From positions 1 to 64,000 of the forward strand of contig JACMOK010000069.1 of the NCBI GenBank assembly GCA_014378065.1: 64,000 bases of DNA. Direction: 5' to 3'. Under the pieces are notes generated by a model. The model made no database searches, was not told the origin of the DNA, and was given only the letters and a program-made list of their open reading frames with translations. The position numbers and the translations under genes are program-made. Source of the stretch: Flavobacterium sp. (lineage in GTDB: Bacteria > Bacteroidota > Bacteroidia > Flavobacteriales > Flavobacteriaceae). Positions 34,287-43,299 of this stretch are shown piece by piece; within the stretch, counting starts at the first letter, position 1; each line of letters begins with the position of its first letter.

Positions 34287-35735
34287 TTATAGTTTTTTAA
34301 TGATTGGAATTCCAAAATAGAATTCAACAATTTTGGTTCTGAAAATATAATCGTATTTGGTTCTGATCACCTCAGATTGGGCATTAGACAATAAGGTCTG
34401 CGCCTGATTAAAATCGAACGCATTCATCATGCCCACATCGTATCGCTCTTTGGCATAATTAAAAGCCCCTACTCTGGCTTCAAGTGCCACCATGGCAGAT
34501 TCATAACTATTAAAAGCACCCTTTGCATCTGTAAAAGCGGTGTATACGGTTCGTTCTAAATCCAATTCGCTTTGAGACATCGCAATTTTTGACCGCTCTA
34601 AAGCTACTTTGGAGCGCGCTACATTGTTTTTTACAGAAAACCCGTTTAAGATAGGCACATTTAACTGTACTCCAAAATTATGGCCTTTGTTGGCACTGAA
34701 TTGATCAAATAGTGGTGCCGCTTTGCCATAGACCGCCTCAAAATTGGGTTGAAATATACTATAATTTGAGCCATCAACCGTTACAAAAGCACCCGTATTT
34801 GCAGTTGGGTTTTGGGCATTAAGTTGCGATCCAACAATTCTATCAGCGTACCCTGCTCTCGTACTAAAGCTATAAAACCCTTGTAAAGTTGGCATGTAAG
34901 CTCCTTTTGCAATCTCCACATCTTTAGTCGCTAAGTCCATGTTGGCTCTGGCAAGTTTCAATTCAACACGAACTTCTTTTGCCTTTTGATATACGGCATC
35001 GGGTGTCTGAAACATGACTTCACTTTGTTGGGCGTCGTAATCGGTATCGGCGACATCAAACTCCTGGAAATTATCCAGTTGCAGCAATTGTGCTAAGCTC
35101 AGTTTCGAAATTAAAAAGGCGTTTTCAGCCGCTATTACTCTTTGTTTATCCCCGGCAGTGGTTGCTTTAATGTCGAGCAAATCGCCTCTTGGGACCGAAC
35201 CGGCATTTACTAATTCTTGGGTGCGTTGCAATTGCCTTTCATTACTAAGCTGTTGTTCTTTCTGTACTTTGATGTTTTCCCTATTGAAAAGTATTTGTAA
35301 AAACGCATTGGCCACATTTAGTGATACGTCATCTTTCATTTTAGACAACTGATATTGAGACGCTATGATGGCAAGTTTTGCCCGTTGAAAACGCTTTTGA
35401 TTCTGAAGCCCTTTGTAAATGTCTATACCAGCATTCAGTCCGGCGGAAGTAAACTGCGTAGTTTCGTTTTCTAAAAGTCCGGTTGTGATGTTTTGATTGA
35501 GTCCGATATTCCAAGAATGAGATGCAGTAGCATTGACTGAGGGTAGAAAATTTCCAAACGCAGTTTTCTTGTCAATGGCCGCCAATTGAGAATCGAGTTC
35601 TGTTTGTTTGACGGAGATGTTGTGCTCCAAGGCATAGTTCACGCATTCTTCAATCGTCCATTTTTTGGATTGTGCTCGTGTTGACCAACCCAACAGCAGT
35701 ATAAAAAAGATAGAAATCCAAGTGATTTTTTTCAT
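34287..35735 (-). CDS. TolC family outer-membrane efflux protein
   Basis: 482 residues from ATG 35735, which begins the signal peptide MKKITWISIFFILLLGWSTRAQ; the upstream ATG at 35771 overlaps a -7 box. Two outer-membrane efflux repeats follow (WTIEECVNYALEHNISVKQ and the second VYQKAKEVRVELKLARANMDLA), with long helices of the TolC tunnel. It is the single outer-membrane duct of this operon, serving the two permeases and two adaptors. A TAAATTTG box at 35771-35778 could give the last three genes extra transcription. Confidence 0.94.
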   Translation of the reverse strand: MKKITWISIFFILLLGWSTRAQSKKWTIEECVNYALEHNISVKQTELDSQLAAIDKKTAFGNFLPSVNATASHSWNIGLNQNITTGLLENETTQFTSAGLNAGIDIYKGLQNQKRFQRAKLAIIASQYQLSKMKDDVSLNVANAFLQILFNRENIKVQKEQQLSNERQLQRTQELVNAGSVPRGDLLDIKATTAGDKQRVIAAENAFLISKLSLAQLLQLDNFQEFDVADTDYDAQQSEVMFQTPDAVYQKAKEVRVELKLARANMDLATKDVEIAKGAYMPTLQGFYSFSTRAGYADRIVGSQLNAQNPTANTGAFVTVDGSNYSIFQPNFEAVYGKAAPLFDQFSANKGHNFGVQLNVPILNGFSVKNNVARSKVALERSKIAMSQSELDLERTVYTAFTDAKGAFNSYESAMVALEARVGAFNYAKERYDVGMMNAFDFNQAQTLLSNAQSEVIRTKYDYIFRTKIVEFYFGIPIIKKL

Positions 35736-35770
35736 ATAATTTGAATGAAAGTACGGCAAACGATCCCGCA

Positions 35771-35778
35771 CAAATTTA
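35771..35778 (-). promoter_or_regulatory. Putative internal -7 box before tolC
   Basis: TAAATTTG on the minus strand, 36 bases before the ATG at 35735, in the 81-base gap between adaptor 1 and tolC. No matching TTG. Confidence 0.4.
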
Positions 35779-35816
35779 ACATTTTTATAAAAACTAAGCT
35801 TTTTTTTTGCAATAAT

Positions 35817-36944
35817 TTACTCTTTTTTGTCTCCAGGTTTATCCTCCGTTTTTAAACCTTGGTTCCACACTTTCAATTTATCCGGACCTTTGACGCCGCT
35901 TTTAATTTCGACATAGATACCATCACTGACACCTAAAACAATATTTTTTCTTTCAAATTTTTGATAGCCTGTTTCTACTTCAACAAAGGGCTTTTGGGTT
36001 TTGGCATCAAACTGAATTAAAGATTCTTTTATGGCCAACACATTTTCTGCTTTTTCTAAAATAATAGAAGCGTTGGCGCTCAGCCCCGCTCTGATGAAAG
36101 TATCGTCGCGATTGGTTAAGGAAGCTTTGATTTCAAATTGAATCGCACCATTTTCTGTTTTGCCTTTTGGAGCAATGTCGGTCAGAACGGCTTCAAATTT
36201 TTTGTTTTCGATCGCACCCACGGTAATTTCGATAGGCAATTTTTCTTTAATCTTTCCGACTTCAGATTCATCTACCTTACCTACAAATATCATTCGACCC
36301 ACATCCGCTACGCTTGCGATTGTCGTACCTTCATTAAAATTATTGCTTTCGATGACTTGGTTGCCCACTTTCACCGGAACGTCAAGCACCATCCCGTTGA
36401 CGGTAGATCTGATTAGGGTATTGGCATAATTTCCAAGACCGGTAGTCGTGCCGGTTCTCACTATATCATTGGTTTGTCTCGAGGCGTTGTAATTTTGTTT
36501 GGCCTGTTTGTAAGCCAATTGCGCTGCCTCAAAATCATTGGTTGAAATCACGCCTTTATCAAAAAGTGTCTTCTGCCGCTGGAATATTTTCTCTTGATTG
36601 TCGAGTTCATTCTTGGCGCTTCGCACTTGGTTTTGGGAATTACTTAAATTGGAGACGTTGGCTACGACTTTAATCTTTGCGATCAAATCGCCCGCTTTGA
36701 TGCTTTGGCCTGCTTTGATATATACTGCTTCAATGATTCCTGAAATGTTGGGCTTAATCAATACTTCTTCGTTTGGCACAATATTTCCGGTCGCAATTGT
36801 GTTTTTTGTTATGGTTTTAGTTTCGGATTTGTCTGTTTCAAAAATGATCGGCGATTCTTGATTTTTGGCATACAAATAATACAACGCGCCAAAAAACACG
36901 ACAGCTATCAAAATTAAAATCGTTATAGTTCCTCCTTTTTTCAT
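35817..36944 (-). CDS. Efflux periplasmic adaptor subunit (MacA family), adaptor 1
   Basis: 375 residues. Membrane anchor (about 6-25), first lipoyl half (ISGIIEAVYIKAGQSIKAGDLIAKI), alpha hairpin (KTLFDKGVISTNDFEAAQLAY), second half (GMVLDVPVKVGNQVIES), barrel domain (GKVDESEVGKIKEKLPIEITV) and a membrane-proximal tail. It lies 37 bases behind permease 2 and before tolC. It is a shorter paralogue of adaptor 2 and more MacA-like. Confidence 0.92.
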   Translation of the reverse strand: MKKGGTITILILIAVVFFGALYYLYAKNQESPIIFETDKSETKTITKNTIATGNIVPNEEVLIKPNISGIIEAVYIKAGQSIKAGDLIAKIKVVANVSNLSNSQNQVRSAKNELDNQEKIFQRQKTLFDKGVISTNDFEAAQLAYKQAKQNYNASRQTNDIVRTGTTTGLGNYANTLIRSTVNGMVLDVPVKVGNQVIESNNFNEGTTIASVADVGRMIFVGKVDESEVGKIKEKLPIEITVGAIENKKFEAVLTDIAPKGKTENGAIQFEIKASLTNRDDTFIRAGLSANASIILEKAENVLAIKESLIQFDAKTQKPFVEVETGYQKFERKNIVLGVSDGIYVEIKSGVKGPDKLKVWNQGLKTEDKPGDKKE

Positions 36945-36981
36945 TTTGTTTTGTTTTATCGTTTTGTTGTTTCATTACATT

Positions 36982-38247
36982 TTATTCTGCGCGCAAAGCA
37001 TCGACAGGTTTGACATTGATAGCCGTTTGTGCCGGGATAAATCCTGCTAATAGTCCAGAGCCGATTAATATCAGCAAGGCAATAAAAACCACCTTCAAAT
37101 CGACACTTGGATTGGCAAACATCATATCTTCGCTCGGCATTGATGCTAAAATTTTGTTAACCACTGCGAGCAATCCTGTGGCTACCGCAATCCCAAACAT
37201 CCCCGCGATGATGGTTAAGAAAATCGCTTCGGTCAATATTTGAGTTCGAATGGCGCTGGGTGTTGCTCCTAACGCTCTTCGAATTCCAATTTCTTTGGTG
37301 CGTTCTTTCACTACGATCAGCATGATATTGGAGATGCCGATCACGCCCGAAAGCAAAACCAGCGTGCCTACAAAATAGGCTATAAACCTTAAAATAAGAA
37401 ACAATCCTTGCACTTTGCTGAATTCTTCAAACAAGTCAAAATTGCCAATCGCACGATCGTCGTCTGGATGAATCGAGTGACGGGCTTTGATAAATTCAAA
37501 GATTTTAGGTTTCAACAACGTAATCGACGCATTGTCATTGGCCGTCAACGCCATCCACCCAACGGTATCTCCAAAATTAAAAGCCTGTTGGAAGGTTGTA
37601 AAAGGAATAAAAATATTTTTTTGTGCCGATTCAGCATCACCGTTGTTTTTGGATTTGGAATTGTAAATTCCCACGACCATAAAATTGACGCCATTGATTT
37701 TGATATATGTTCCAATGACTTGTTCTGTTTTTTCGTACAATCCGTCAATTACGCCTTGACCAATAACTGCAATTTTTCTTTTAAGCACAATATCCTGCTG
37801 GTTCACAAATCTTCCGTTGACGATGGTCATCGACTCTTGTTTGATGAGTTCGGGATAATCTCCGTAAACGGTAAAGGCCGCTGTTTTTGTGCCTCGAATT
37901 ACATTGTTAGCGCCTTGATATCCGCCCAACTGGTTCCGGGGAGAAACGTACAACAAATCTGGAAAATTGGCTTTTAAAGCCGGAACATCATCGTTCTTGA
38001 AATTGAATTGTCGGATCTGCGGCAATCCTTTGTAGGCCTTGGAAGTGCCTTGTGTCCACATAAACATGGTGTTGGTGGCAATTCCGGAGAAGCCCTTTTT
38101 AACCCCATTTTCAAGTCCGTTGCCTGCAGCTAGCAATATTACCAAAATAAAAATGCCCCAAAAAACGCCAAAAGCGGTCAAGATGGTCCTAAAGGTGTTG
38201 GCACTTAGGGCTTCTAAAATTTCGTTCCATTTATCGCGGTCAAACAT
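36982..38247 (-). CDS. MacB-like ABC transporter permease, permease 2
   Basis: 421 residues. N-terminal membrane helix (AFGVFWGIFILVILLAAGNGL, listed as FWGIFILVILLAAGNG), a large periplasmic MacB domain (about 45-275), then three C-terminal FtsX-type helices with GVIGISNIMLIVVKERTKEIGIRRALGA and AGFIPAQTAINVKPVDALRAE. This is the non-canonical ABC permease type VII topology that transmits conformational change to MacA/TolC rather than moving substrate itself. It is 2 bases behind permease 1 and is a paralogue of it. Confidence 0.93.
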   Translation of the reverse strand: MFDRDKWNEILEALSANTFRTILTAFGVFWGIFILVILLAAGNGLENGVKKGFSGIATNTMFMWTQGTSKAYKGLPQIRQFNFKNDDVPALKANFPDLLYVSPRNQLGGYQGANNVIRGTKTAAFTVYGDYPELIKQESMTIVNGRFVNQQDIVLKRKIAVIGQGVIDGLYEKTEQVIGTYIKINGVNFMVVGIYNSKSKNNGDAESAQKNIFIPFTTFQQAFNFGDTVGWMALTANDNASITLLKPKIFEFIKARHSIHPDDDRAIGNFDLFEEFSKVQGLFLILRFIAYFVGTLVLLSGVIGISNIMLIVVKERTKEIGIRRALGATPSAIRTQILTEAIFLTIIAGMFGIAVATGLLAVVNKILASMPSEDMMFANPSVDLKVVFIALLILIGSGLLAGFIPAQTAINVKPVDALRAE

Positions 38248-38249
38248 AA

Positions 38250-39494
38250 TTATTCGTCTCTAAGTGCTACAATCGGTTTTATTTTTGCTGCGCGATAAGC
38301 AGGGAAAAATCCGGCTAAAGCGCCGGCAAAAATTAATAAAAACAAGGTCGTTAGCGCCACATTAAAATCGACTTGCGGATTTAAAAAAAAATCGCTTTTT
38401 ATTTTCGGCCCCACTACCTCCAATAGCAGCAAGCTCATCAGCAGCCCAATGAATCCGGCTAATGTGGTAATGAAAATAGATTCGTGCAGAATCATTCCGA
38501 TAATAGAAAGGGGTGAAGCGCCCAATGCCTTCCTGATCCCGATTTCCTTAGTTCTTTCTTTAACGATGATTAGCATAATATTGCTTACGCCCACCACTCC
38601 TGCGATAATCGTACAAATGCCTACCCACCAAAAAAACAACCGGATATACAAATTCAGATCGTAAAACTGCTTTGCATCTTTAACAGAATTGTGAATTCCG
38701 ATGGCACTTTCGTCATCTGGAGCAATGGAGTTTTTACTTCTCAGCAACTGACCGAGCCCTTCTTCAAATTTATTGGCCGCTGCTAGTGCCTGGTCGTAAC
38801 TGTCGCTTTTTTTCATTGTGTAAAATAATACACTTACTTTATCTGCGGCACCGTATGCCTTTTGCATTGTGGTAAGAGGCATGTAAATTCGTGTCTCTTC
38901 TCGCTCTCCAGCAGGATCAACAAAAACGCCGACCACTTTAAAATTGATATTATTGACGGTGATTTCTTCCCCGATCGGGCTTTTTGTCTTGAATAAATCT
39001 TGCTTCATTTTCATGCCAATGACAGCTACCTTTTCATTATTCATCATATCATTGTTATTGATAAATCGGCCTTCGGCTATCGTCGCGTTTTCGATCGCTT
39101 GGTAATCCGGATACACCCCTCTATATTGGTAATTCCCAGTTTCTCTTCCATAAACTACAACGCCATTCCATTCGTTGAAAGTGGCTGCTTTTTTGTCTAA
39201 CTGCTCTTGATATTTCTGAACCGTAACCTCATAATCGCTATTGCGGAATTGAATTCGTCTGCCCGGATTGAGCCCTTTGTATTCTTTAGCAGTAGTACCC
39301 GACCAAACTTCGATGATTCCAGCTGCATCGCGTTCAAACTGTTTCTCAATTCCGTTTTGGAGGCCCTTACCCACCCCAAGCAGAATTACCAAAATAAAAA
39401 TTCCAGACGCCACGGAAATTCCAGTGAGAAAAGTTCTCAGTTTATTTTTGGCGATTGCCTCAAATATTTCCTGCCAGCGTTCAATATTAAACAT
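38250..39494 (-). CDS. MacB-like ABC transporter permease, permease 1
   Basis: 414 residues, same architecture as permease 2: helix GIFILVILLGVGKG, MacB periplasmic domain, and FtsX helices with GVSNIMLIIVKERTKEIGIRKALGASPLS and AGFFPAYRAAKIKPIVALRDE. Its start overlaps the ATPase stop by 8 bases. Two different MacB-like permeases, and no fused ATPase, suggest that the ATPase drives a heterodimeric permease in place of the usual MacB homodimer. Confidence 0.93.
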   Translation of the reverse strand: MFNIERWQEIFEAIAKNKLRTFLTGISVASGIFILVILLGVGKGLQNGIEKQFERDAAGIIEVWSGTTAKEYKGLNPGRRIQFRNSDYEVTVQKYQEQLDKKAATFNEWNGVVVYGRETGNYQYRGVYPDYQAIENATIAEGRFINNNDMMNNEKVAVIGMKMKQDLFKTKSPIGEEITVNNINFKVVGVFVDPAGEREETRIYMPLTTMQKAYGAADKVSVLFYTMKKSDSYDQALAAANKFEEGLGQLLRSKNSIAPDDESAIGIHNSVKDAKQFYDLNLYIRLFFWWVGICTIIAGVVGVSNIMLIIVKERTKEIGIRKALGASPLSIIGMILHESIFITTLAGFIGLLMSLLLLEVVGPKIKSDFFLNPQVDFNVALTTLFLLIFAGALAGFFPAYRAAKIKPIVALRDE

Positions 39495-40188
39495 AAGATG
39501 CAGCCCTTACTTGTTCTATTATTTTATCATCGATAATAAGACCATCTTTTAAAATGACATTTCTTTTGCACATTGCGGCAATATCCGGTTCGTGGGTAAC
39601 AATTAAGACAGTTTTTCCCTCATCATTGATGCCTTGAATTAATTCCATCACTTCGTAAGAGGTTCTGGTGTCTAAAGCACCGGTCGGCTCATCAGCCAGC
39701 AGTACTTTTGGATTGGAGGCCATCGCTCTAGCAATGGCAACGCGTTGTTTTTGGCCACCAGAAAGTTCATTTGGCAAGTGATGGGAATGCGAGGCAAGAC
39801 CTACTTTCTCAAGATAACTCATCGCAATTTCGTTGCGCTCTTTTCTTTTGATGCCTTGATAATATAGCGGCATGGCTACATTATCAAGTGCAGTTTTATA
39901 ATTGATCAAGTTGAAGGATTGAAATACAAAACCCAAAAATTTGTTGCGGTATTGGGAAGCGATCGTTTCGTTAAGATTTTTGATAGCCACGCCATCCAAA
40001 GCATAAGTTCCAGAGTCGGCTTCATCTAAAATTCCCAAAATGTTAAGTAAAGTTGATTTCCCTGATCCTGATGATCCCATTATGGCCACCAATTCTCCTT
40101 CTTTCACATTAAAATTAATCCCTTTTAATACATGCAGTTCCGAACTTCCCATCTTATAGGACTTGTGTAAGTCGTGTATTTGTATCAT
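39487..40188 (-). CDS. ABC transporter ATP-binding protein (LolD/MacB-like)
   Basis: 233 residues from ATG 40188 (MIQIHDLHKSYKMG; the ATG at 40221 gives a non-conserved extension). Walker A GSSGSGKS (38-45), signature LSGGQKQRVAIARAMA, Walker B VLLADEPTGALD and the H-loop VTHEPD are all intact. It powers the two MacB-like permeases downstream and is the first gene of a seven-gene operon. Divergent from the DUF4403 gene across a 173-base gap. Confidence 0.96.
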   Translation of the reverse strand: MIQIHDLHKSYKMGSSELHVLKGINFNVKEGELVAIMGSSGSGKSTLLNILGILDEADSGTYALDGVAIKNLNETIASQYRNKFLGFVFQSFNLINYKTALDNVAMPLYYQGIKRKERNEIAMSYLEKVGLASHSHHLPNELSGGQKQRVAIARAMASNPKVLLADEPTGALDTRTSYEVMELIQGINDEGKTVLIVTHEPDIAAMCKRNVILKDGLIIDDKIIEQVRAASYV

Positions 40189-40320
40189 ATTTTTCGGATA
40201 ATTTTCTGACAATATTAACAATCTGCAAACGAAATTGTAATAAGGAAATGTTAATAAACCAAATCATTTTGTCGATAAGACATAATCGCAATCAATTTGT
40301 TACAAATGCAAAGAAATATA

Positions 40321-40351
40321 TTGGGTTTGATTAGTTTTGCAAATAAATTTG
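40321..40351 (+). promoter_or_regulatory. Promoter of the DUF4403 gene (TTG-N20-TAAATTTG)
   Basis: TTG (40321-40323) and TAAATTTG (40344-40351) are spaced 20 bases and end 10 bases before the ATG at 40362, so the mRNA leader would be very short. A second box TAGTTTTG is at 40332-40339. Confidence 0.55.
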
Positions 40352-40361
40352 ATTTGAAGCC

Positions 40362-41759
40362 ATGTACAAAATATTTTACACTGTTTGTTGTTTTGCCTTG
40401 ATAGGCATGGCTCTGAGCTGCACGTCTTCTCAAAAAATTGCCGCGCTGAAACCCGAACCAGATGAGGCATCGCCTTTGCTTTATGACAATGCTGTTTCAT
40501 TTATTAATTTGCCAATCAAAATCAAACTTAAAGAAGTTGAAAACCAGACCAACAAGTTATTGACCGGACTGATCTATGAAGATACCAATATCGAAGACGA
40601 TGACTATGAAATAAAAATTTGGAAACTGGCGCCCATTTCAATTCAAAACGAAAAGGGTAAAATCAAGACGATCCTTCCGTTAAAAGCGTTTGTAAAGTAT
40701 CGGCTCGGAACCAATCGTTTCGGAATTTCACTTTACAATACCAGAGAATTTAATTTTAATGGCAACGTAACTTTAGTAAGCGACGTTAGTCTGACCAATT
40801 GGCAACTCATCAGCAGCACCGAACTCAAATCGCTCGATTGGAATGAAAGTCCTTCTGTCACTATTTTAGGAAAAGTGGTGCCGATTACCTATCTGATTAA
40901 TCCTGCAATACGGATTTTCAAATCAAGAATTGAAAAAAGCATTGATGATGCTATCGGAAAATCGATGGATTTTAAGCCAAACGTGCTGGAGGCACTCGAA
41001 AAAGTATGTATTCCTTTTGAAATGAGCAGCAACTACCAAAGCTGGCTTCGCGTGGCTCCTATTGAAATGTATACGACCAACGCAGCGCTACAAAAAGAAA
41101 TTATTACTTTCCAAATGGGCCTTAAATGCAATATAGAAACTTTGTTAGGTCAAAAGCCGTTAAGCAAATTTGACCGAAATAAAATGGTGTTAAAACCGGT
41201 ATCTAAAATGCCGCAACACATTAATGCAAATATTGTGGCGGTTTCTACTTATGAAGATGCTTCTCGTATTATGACAAAAAATTTTCATGGACAAGAATTT
41301 GGTTCTGGCAGCAAAAAAGTAACGGTTCAAAATGTAGCAATCTGGCACAAAGATGGCAAAATGATCATCGCATTGGATTTGTCAGGAAGCTTAAACGGAA
41401 AAATTTATCTTGCCGGTTTTCCGCAGTACAATCAACAATCAAAAGAGATTTACTTTGACCGACTCGATTATGCCATCGATACCAAAAGCCGTTTGCTGCG
41501 TTCTGCGAATTGGCTGGTACAAGGGTATGTTTTAAGAAAGATTCAAGAAAGTTGTCGTTACTCTATCCAACCCAATTTAGAGGAAGGAAAACAAAATATA
41601 TTGCCTTATTTAAAGAACTATTCTCCTATTCCGGGCGTTTTTGTAAACGGTGTCATAGAAAATATTGAATTTCAAAAAATCCAGTTGACCAATAAAGCGA
41701 TAATTGCCTTTATACAGGTCAATGGCGAAGTCAACATTACGGTAGACGGACTGCGGTAA
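40362..41759 (+). CDS. DUF4403 family lipoprotein
   Basis: 465 residues. It opens with a lipoprotein signal (MYKIFYTVCCFALIGMALSC, lipobox MALSC with cysteine at residue 20). The mature protein matches the DUF4403 pattern (SFINLPIKIKLKEVENQTNKLLTGLIYED, then repeated beta-rich TULIP/SMP-like sections and the late LDYAIDTKSRLLRSANWL). It is probably a periplasmic lipoprotein with two lipid-binding tubular domains; that is a fold inference. Function unknown. It converges with the small CxxC protein gene, with a 3-base gap. Confidence 0.82.
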   Translation: MYKIFYTVCCFALIGMALSCTSSQKIAALKPEPDEASPLLYDNAVSFINLPIKIKLKEVENQTNKLLTGLIYEDTNIEDDDYEIKIWKLAPISIQNEKGKIKTILPLKAFVKYRLGTNRFGISLYNTREFNFNGNVTLVSDVSLTNWQLISSTELKSLDWNESPSVTILGKVVPITYLINPAIRIFKSRIEKSIDDAIGKSMDFKPNVLEALEKVCIPFEMSSNYQSWLRVAPIEMYTTNAALQKEIITFQMGLKCNIETLLGQKPLSKFDRNKMVLKPVSKMPQHINANIVAVSTYEDASRIMTKNFHGQEFGSGSKKVTVQNVAIWHKDGKMIIALDLSGSLNGKIYLAGFPQYNQQSKEIYFDRLDYAIDTKSRLLRSANWLVQGYVLRKIQESCRYSIQPNLEEGKQNILPYLKNYSPIPGVFVNGVIENIEFQKIQLTNKAIIAFIQVNGEVNITVDGLR

Positions 41760-41762
41760 AAC

Positions 41763-42032
41763 TCAATTCTTTTTCTTGTTCAATCTGTAAACGGCATATC
41801 CGATTCCGCCAACCAATATGTATGGTATCACCATCAGGTAAACAATACCATCATTTACGGCTTGCGCTTTCTGCGCGTTCCCCTCGCTTTCTAATGCGGC
41901 TCGACACATAGCACACTGGGCGTTTGCCGCGAGAGAAAACAAAAACAGACAAAGTGCAACAATGGCTGTCGCGATTTTGTTTAAACACAGATTACTGCGC
42001 TTCGTGTTGTATTTCGGGCTTTTAATGGGCAT
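41763..42032 (-). CDS. Small exported CxxC membrane protein of the oxidase cluster
   Basis: 89 residues. A first hydrophobic segment (about 19-37, ending LAANAQ) looks like a signal peptide, followed by QCAMCRAALES with a CxxC pair, then a second membrane helix (about 64-83, VYLMVIPYILVGGIGYAVYRL) and a Lys-rich end. Its start overlaps the DUF420 gene by 11 bases, so it is translationally coupled to the cytochrome oxidase assembly genes. The periplasmic CxxC could bind copper, haem or act in disulfide exchange. No characterised family recognised. Confidence 0.75.
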   Translation of the reverse strand: MPIKSPKYNTKRSNLCLNKIATAIVALCLFLFSLAANAQCAMCRAALESEGNAQKAQAVNDGIVYLMVIPYILVGGIGYAVYRLNKKKN

Positions 42033-42606
42033 AATACGGCGCGATCATTTCGTATACAATAACACCCGTTACAGCAACATACAACCAAATGGGGAATGTA
42101 ATTTTTGCTATTTTTTTATGGCGATCAAATCTTTGTGCCAGTGCCCTGACGTAAGTAATCAGTACCAAAGGAATAATCGCAATCGATAAGATAATATGGG
42201 AAATTAACAGCATCAAATAAAGGTATCTGGTTACACCTAAGTTAATGTTTTCGGATAAATCCAATATGCCATTGTGATTCGTATCTCCAAAAACCGTCGA
42301 TTCAGCCGACATGTGATAGGCTATATACATACCTAAAAAGAGTACTGAAAGTGTGATGGCAAGACCCATGAGATTTTCATGAAGTTCTCGTTTTCCATTT
42401 TTAATGGCAAGAACTGCGGCGACTAAAACCACGGCTGTAATGCCATTAATGGTTGCATAAATGGGTGGTAAAAAAGAAAGTGGCACCACCTCATAGCCAA
42501 AATCCTTTAGTCTGACTCCAAATAAAAGCGCCACCGTTAGCGGAATGGCAATAGATATAATTATAATCCACTTATTGTACTTTTGCTCTACTGAATTGTC
42601 TTCCAT
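42022..42606 (-). CDS. DUF420 family membrane protein
   Basis: 194 residues with five membrane segments (about 13-32, 45-65, 80-100, 125-150, 167-187). DUF420 proteins are found with SCO and haem-copper oxidase genes and are related to the cytochrome oxidase assembly region (CtaM-like in Bacillus). The conserved histidines in the helices (GLAITLSVLFLGMYIAYHM, LLISHIILSIAIIPLV) are visible and could bind metal or haem. A calcium-like loop DTNHNGILDLSENI lies between helices. It overlaps the small CxxC gene by 11 bases and the SCO gene by 1 base. Confidence 0.88.
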   Translation of the reverse strand: MEDNSVEQKYNKWIIIISIAIPLTVALLFGVRLKDFGYEVVPLSFLPPIYATINGITAVVLVAAVLAIKNGKRELHENLMGLAITLSVLFLGMYIAYHMSAESTVFGDTNHNGILDLSENINLGVTRYLYLMLLISHIILSIAIIPLVLITYVRALAQRFDRHKKIAKITFPIWLYVAVTGVIVYEMIAPYYAH

Positions 42607-43292
42607 TATTCTTCTAATAAAATTGCTATGTCCTGTTGAATGGCTTTAACCCCTTCTTTTTCTATCCCATCATAATATAAAATCGGATTGCCATACTCGT
42701 CTTTACGGCAACGAATATTTCCATTCTTATCGATTAACGCAAACAAACCTGAGTGTTCAAATCCGCCATTTACTTTGCTATTTTCGCCGGCATACAAGTT
42801 AAACCCTTTGTTGGCAAGGGCATAAATGTAATTTTTATCTCCGGTTAAAAAATGCCAATTCGAAGATTTGACACCAAGTAGTTCCGCATGTGCCTTTAAC
42901 ACTTCAGAAGAGTCATGCTCGGGATCAATAGTAATAGAGACAAGCCCGAAATTAGGATTGCCAAAAAACTTATTTTGTATGGCAACCATGTTGCGGTTCA
43001 TTTTTGGGCAGATGGATGGGCAAGTGGAAAAGAAAAATTCTAAAACATATACTTTGCCTTTATAGTCAGCATTGGTGATGGGATTATTGTTTTGATCTGT
43101 TAACTTAAATTGCGGTACTGGACCAATCTTCATCAATTTTTCATCCACTTTGCCGTGATTGGAAATATTGTCCAAACGGTCACCTTTAACGATGTCATTG
43201 ATTTTAATCCTGTTGATGATTTTCGGAATTGCATAAATTCCGAAAAGAAGTATGATCAATGAAATGCCGATATAGGATTTATTTTTTAGCAT
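42606..43292 (-). CDS. SCO family copper chaperone for cytochrome oxidase
   Basis: 228 residues from ATG 43292 (7 bases behind the previous stop; in-frame ATGs further upstream at 43319 and 43352 lie inside that gene). SCO proteins deliver copper to the CuA site of subunit II. Membrane anchor (about 8-27), then a thioredoxin fold with copper ligands Cys91 and Cys95 in STCPSICPKM and His180 in FEHSGLFALID. All three ligands are present, so it can bind copper. Part of the oxidase cluster with DUF420. Confidence 0.94.
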   Translation of the reverse strand: MLKNKSYIGISLIILLFGIYAIPKIINRIKINDIVKGDRLDNISNHGKVDEKLMKIGPVPQFKLTDQNNNPITNADYKGKVYVLEFFFSTCPSICPKMNRNMVAIQNKFFGNPNFGLVSITIDPEHDSSEVLKAHAELLGVKSSNWHFLTGDKNYIYALANKGFNLYAGENSKVNGGFEHSGLFALIDKNGNIRCRKDEYGNPILYYDGIEKEGVKAIQQDIAILLEE

Positions 43293-43299
43293 GATATCA

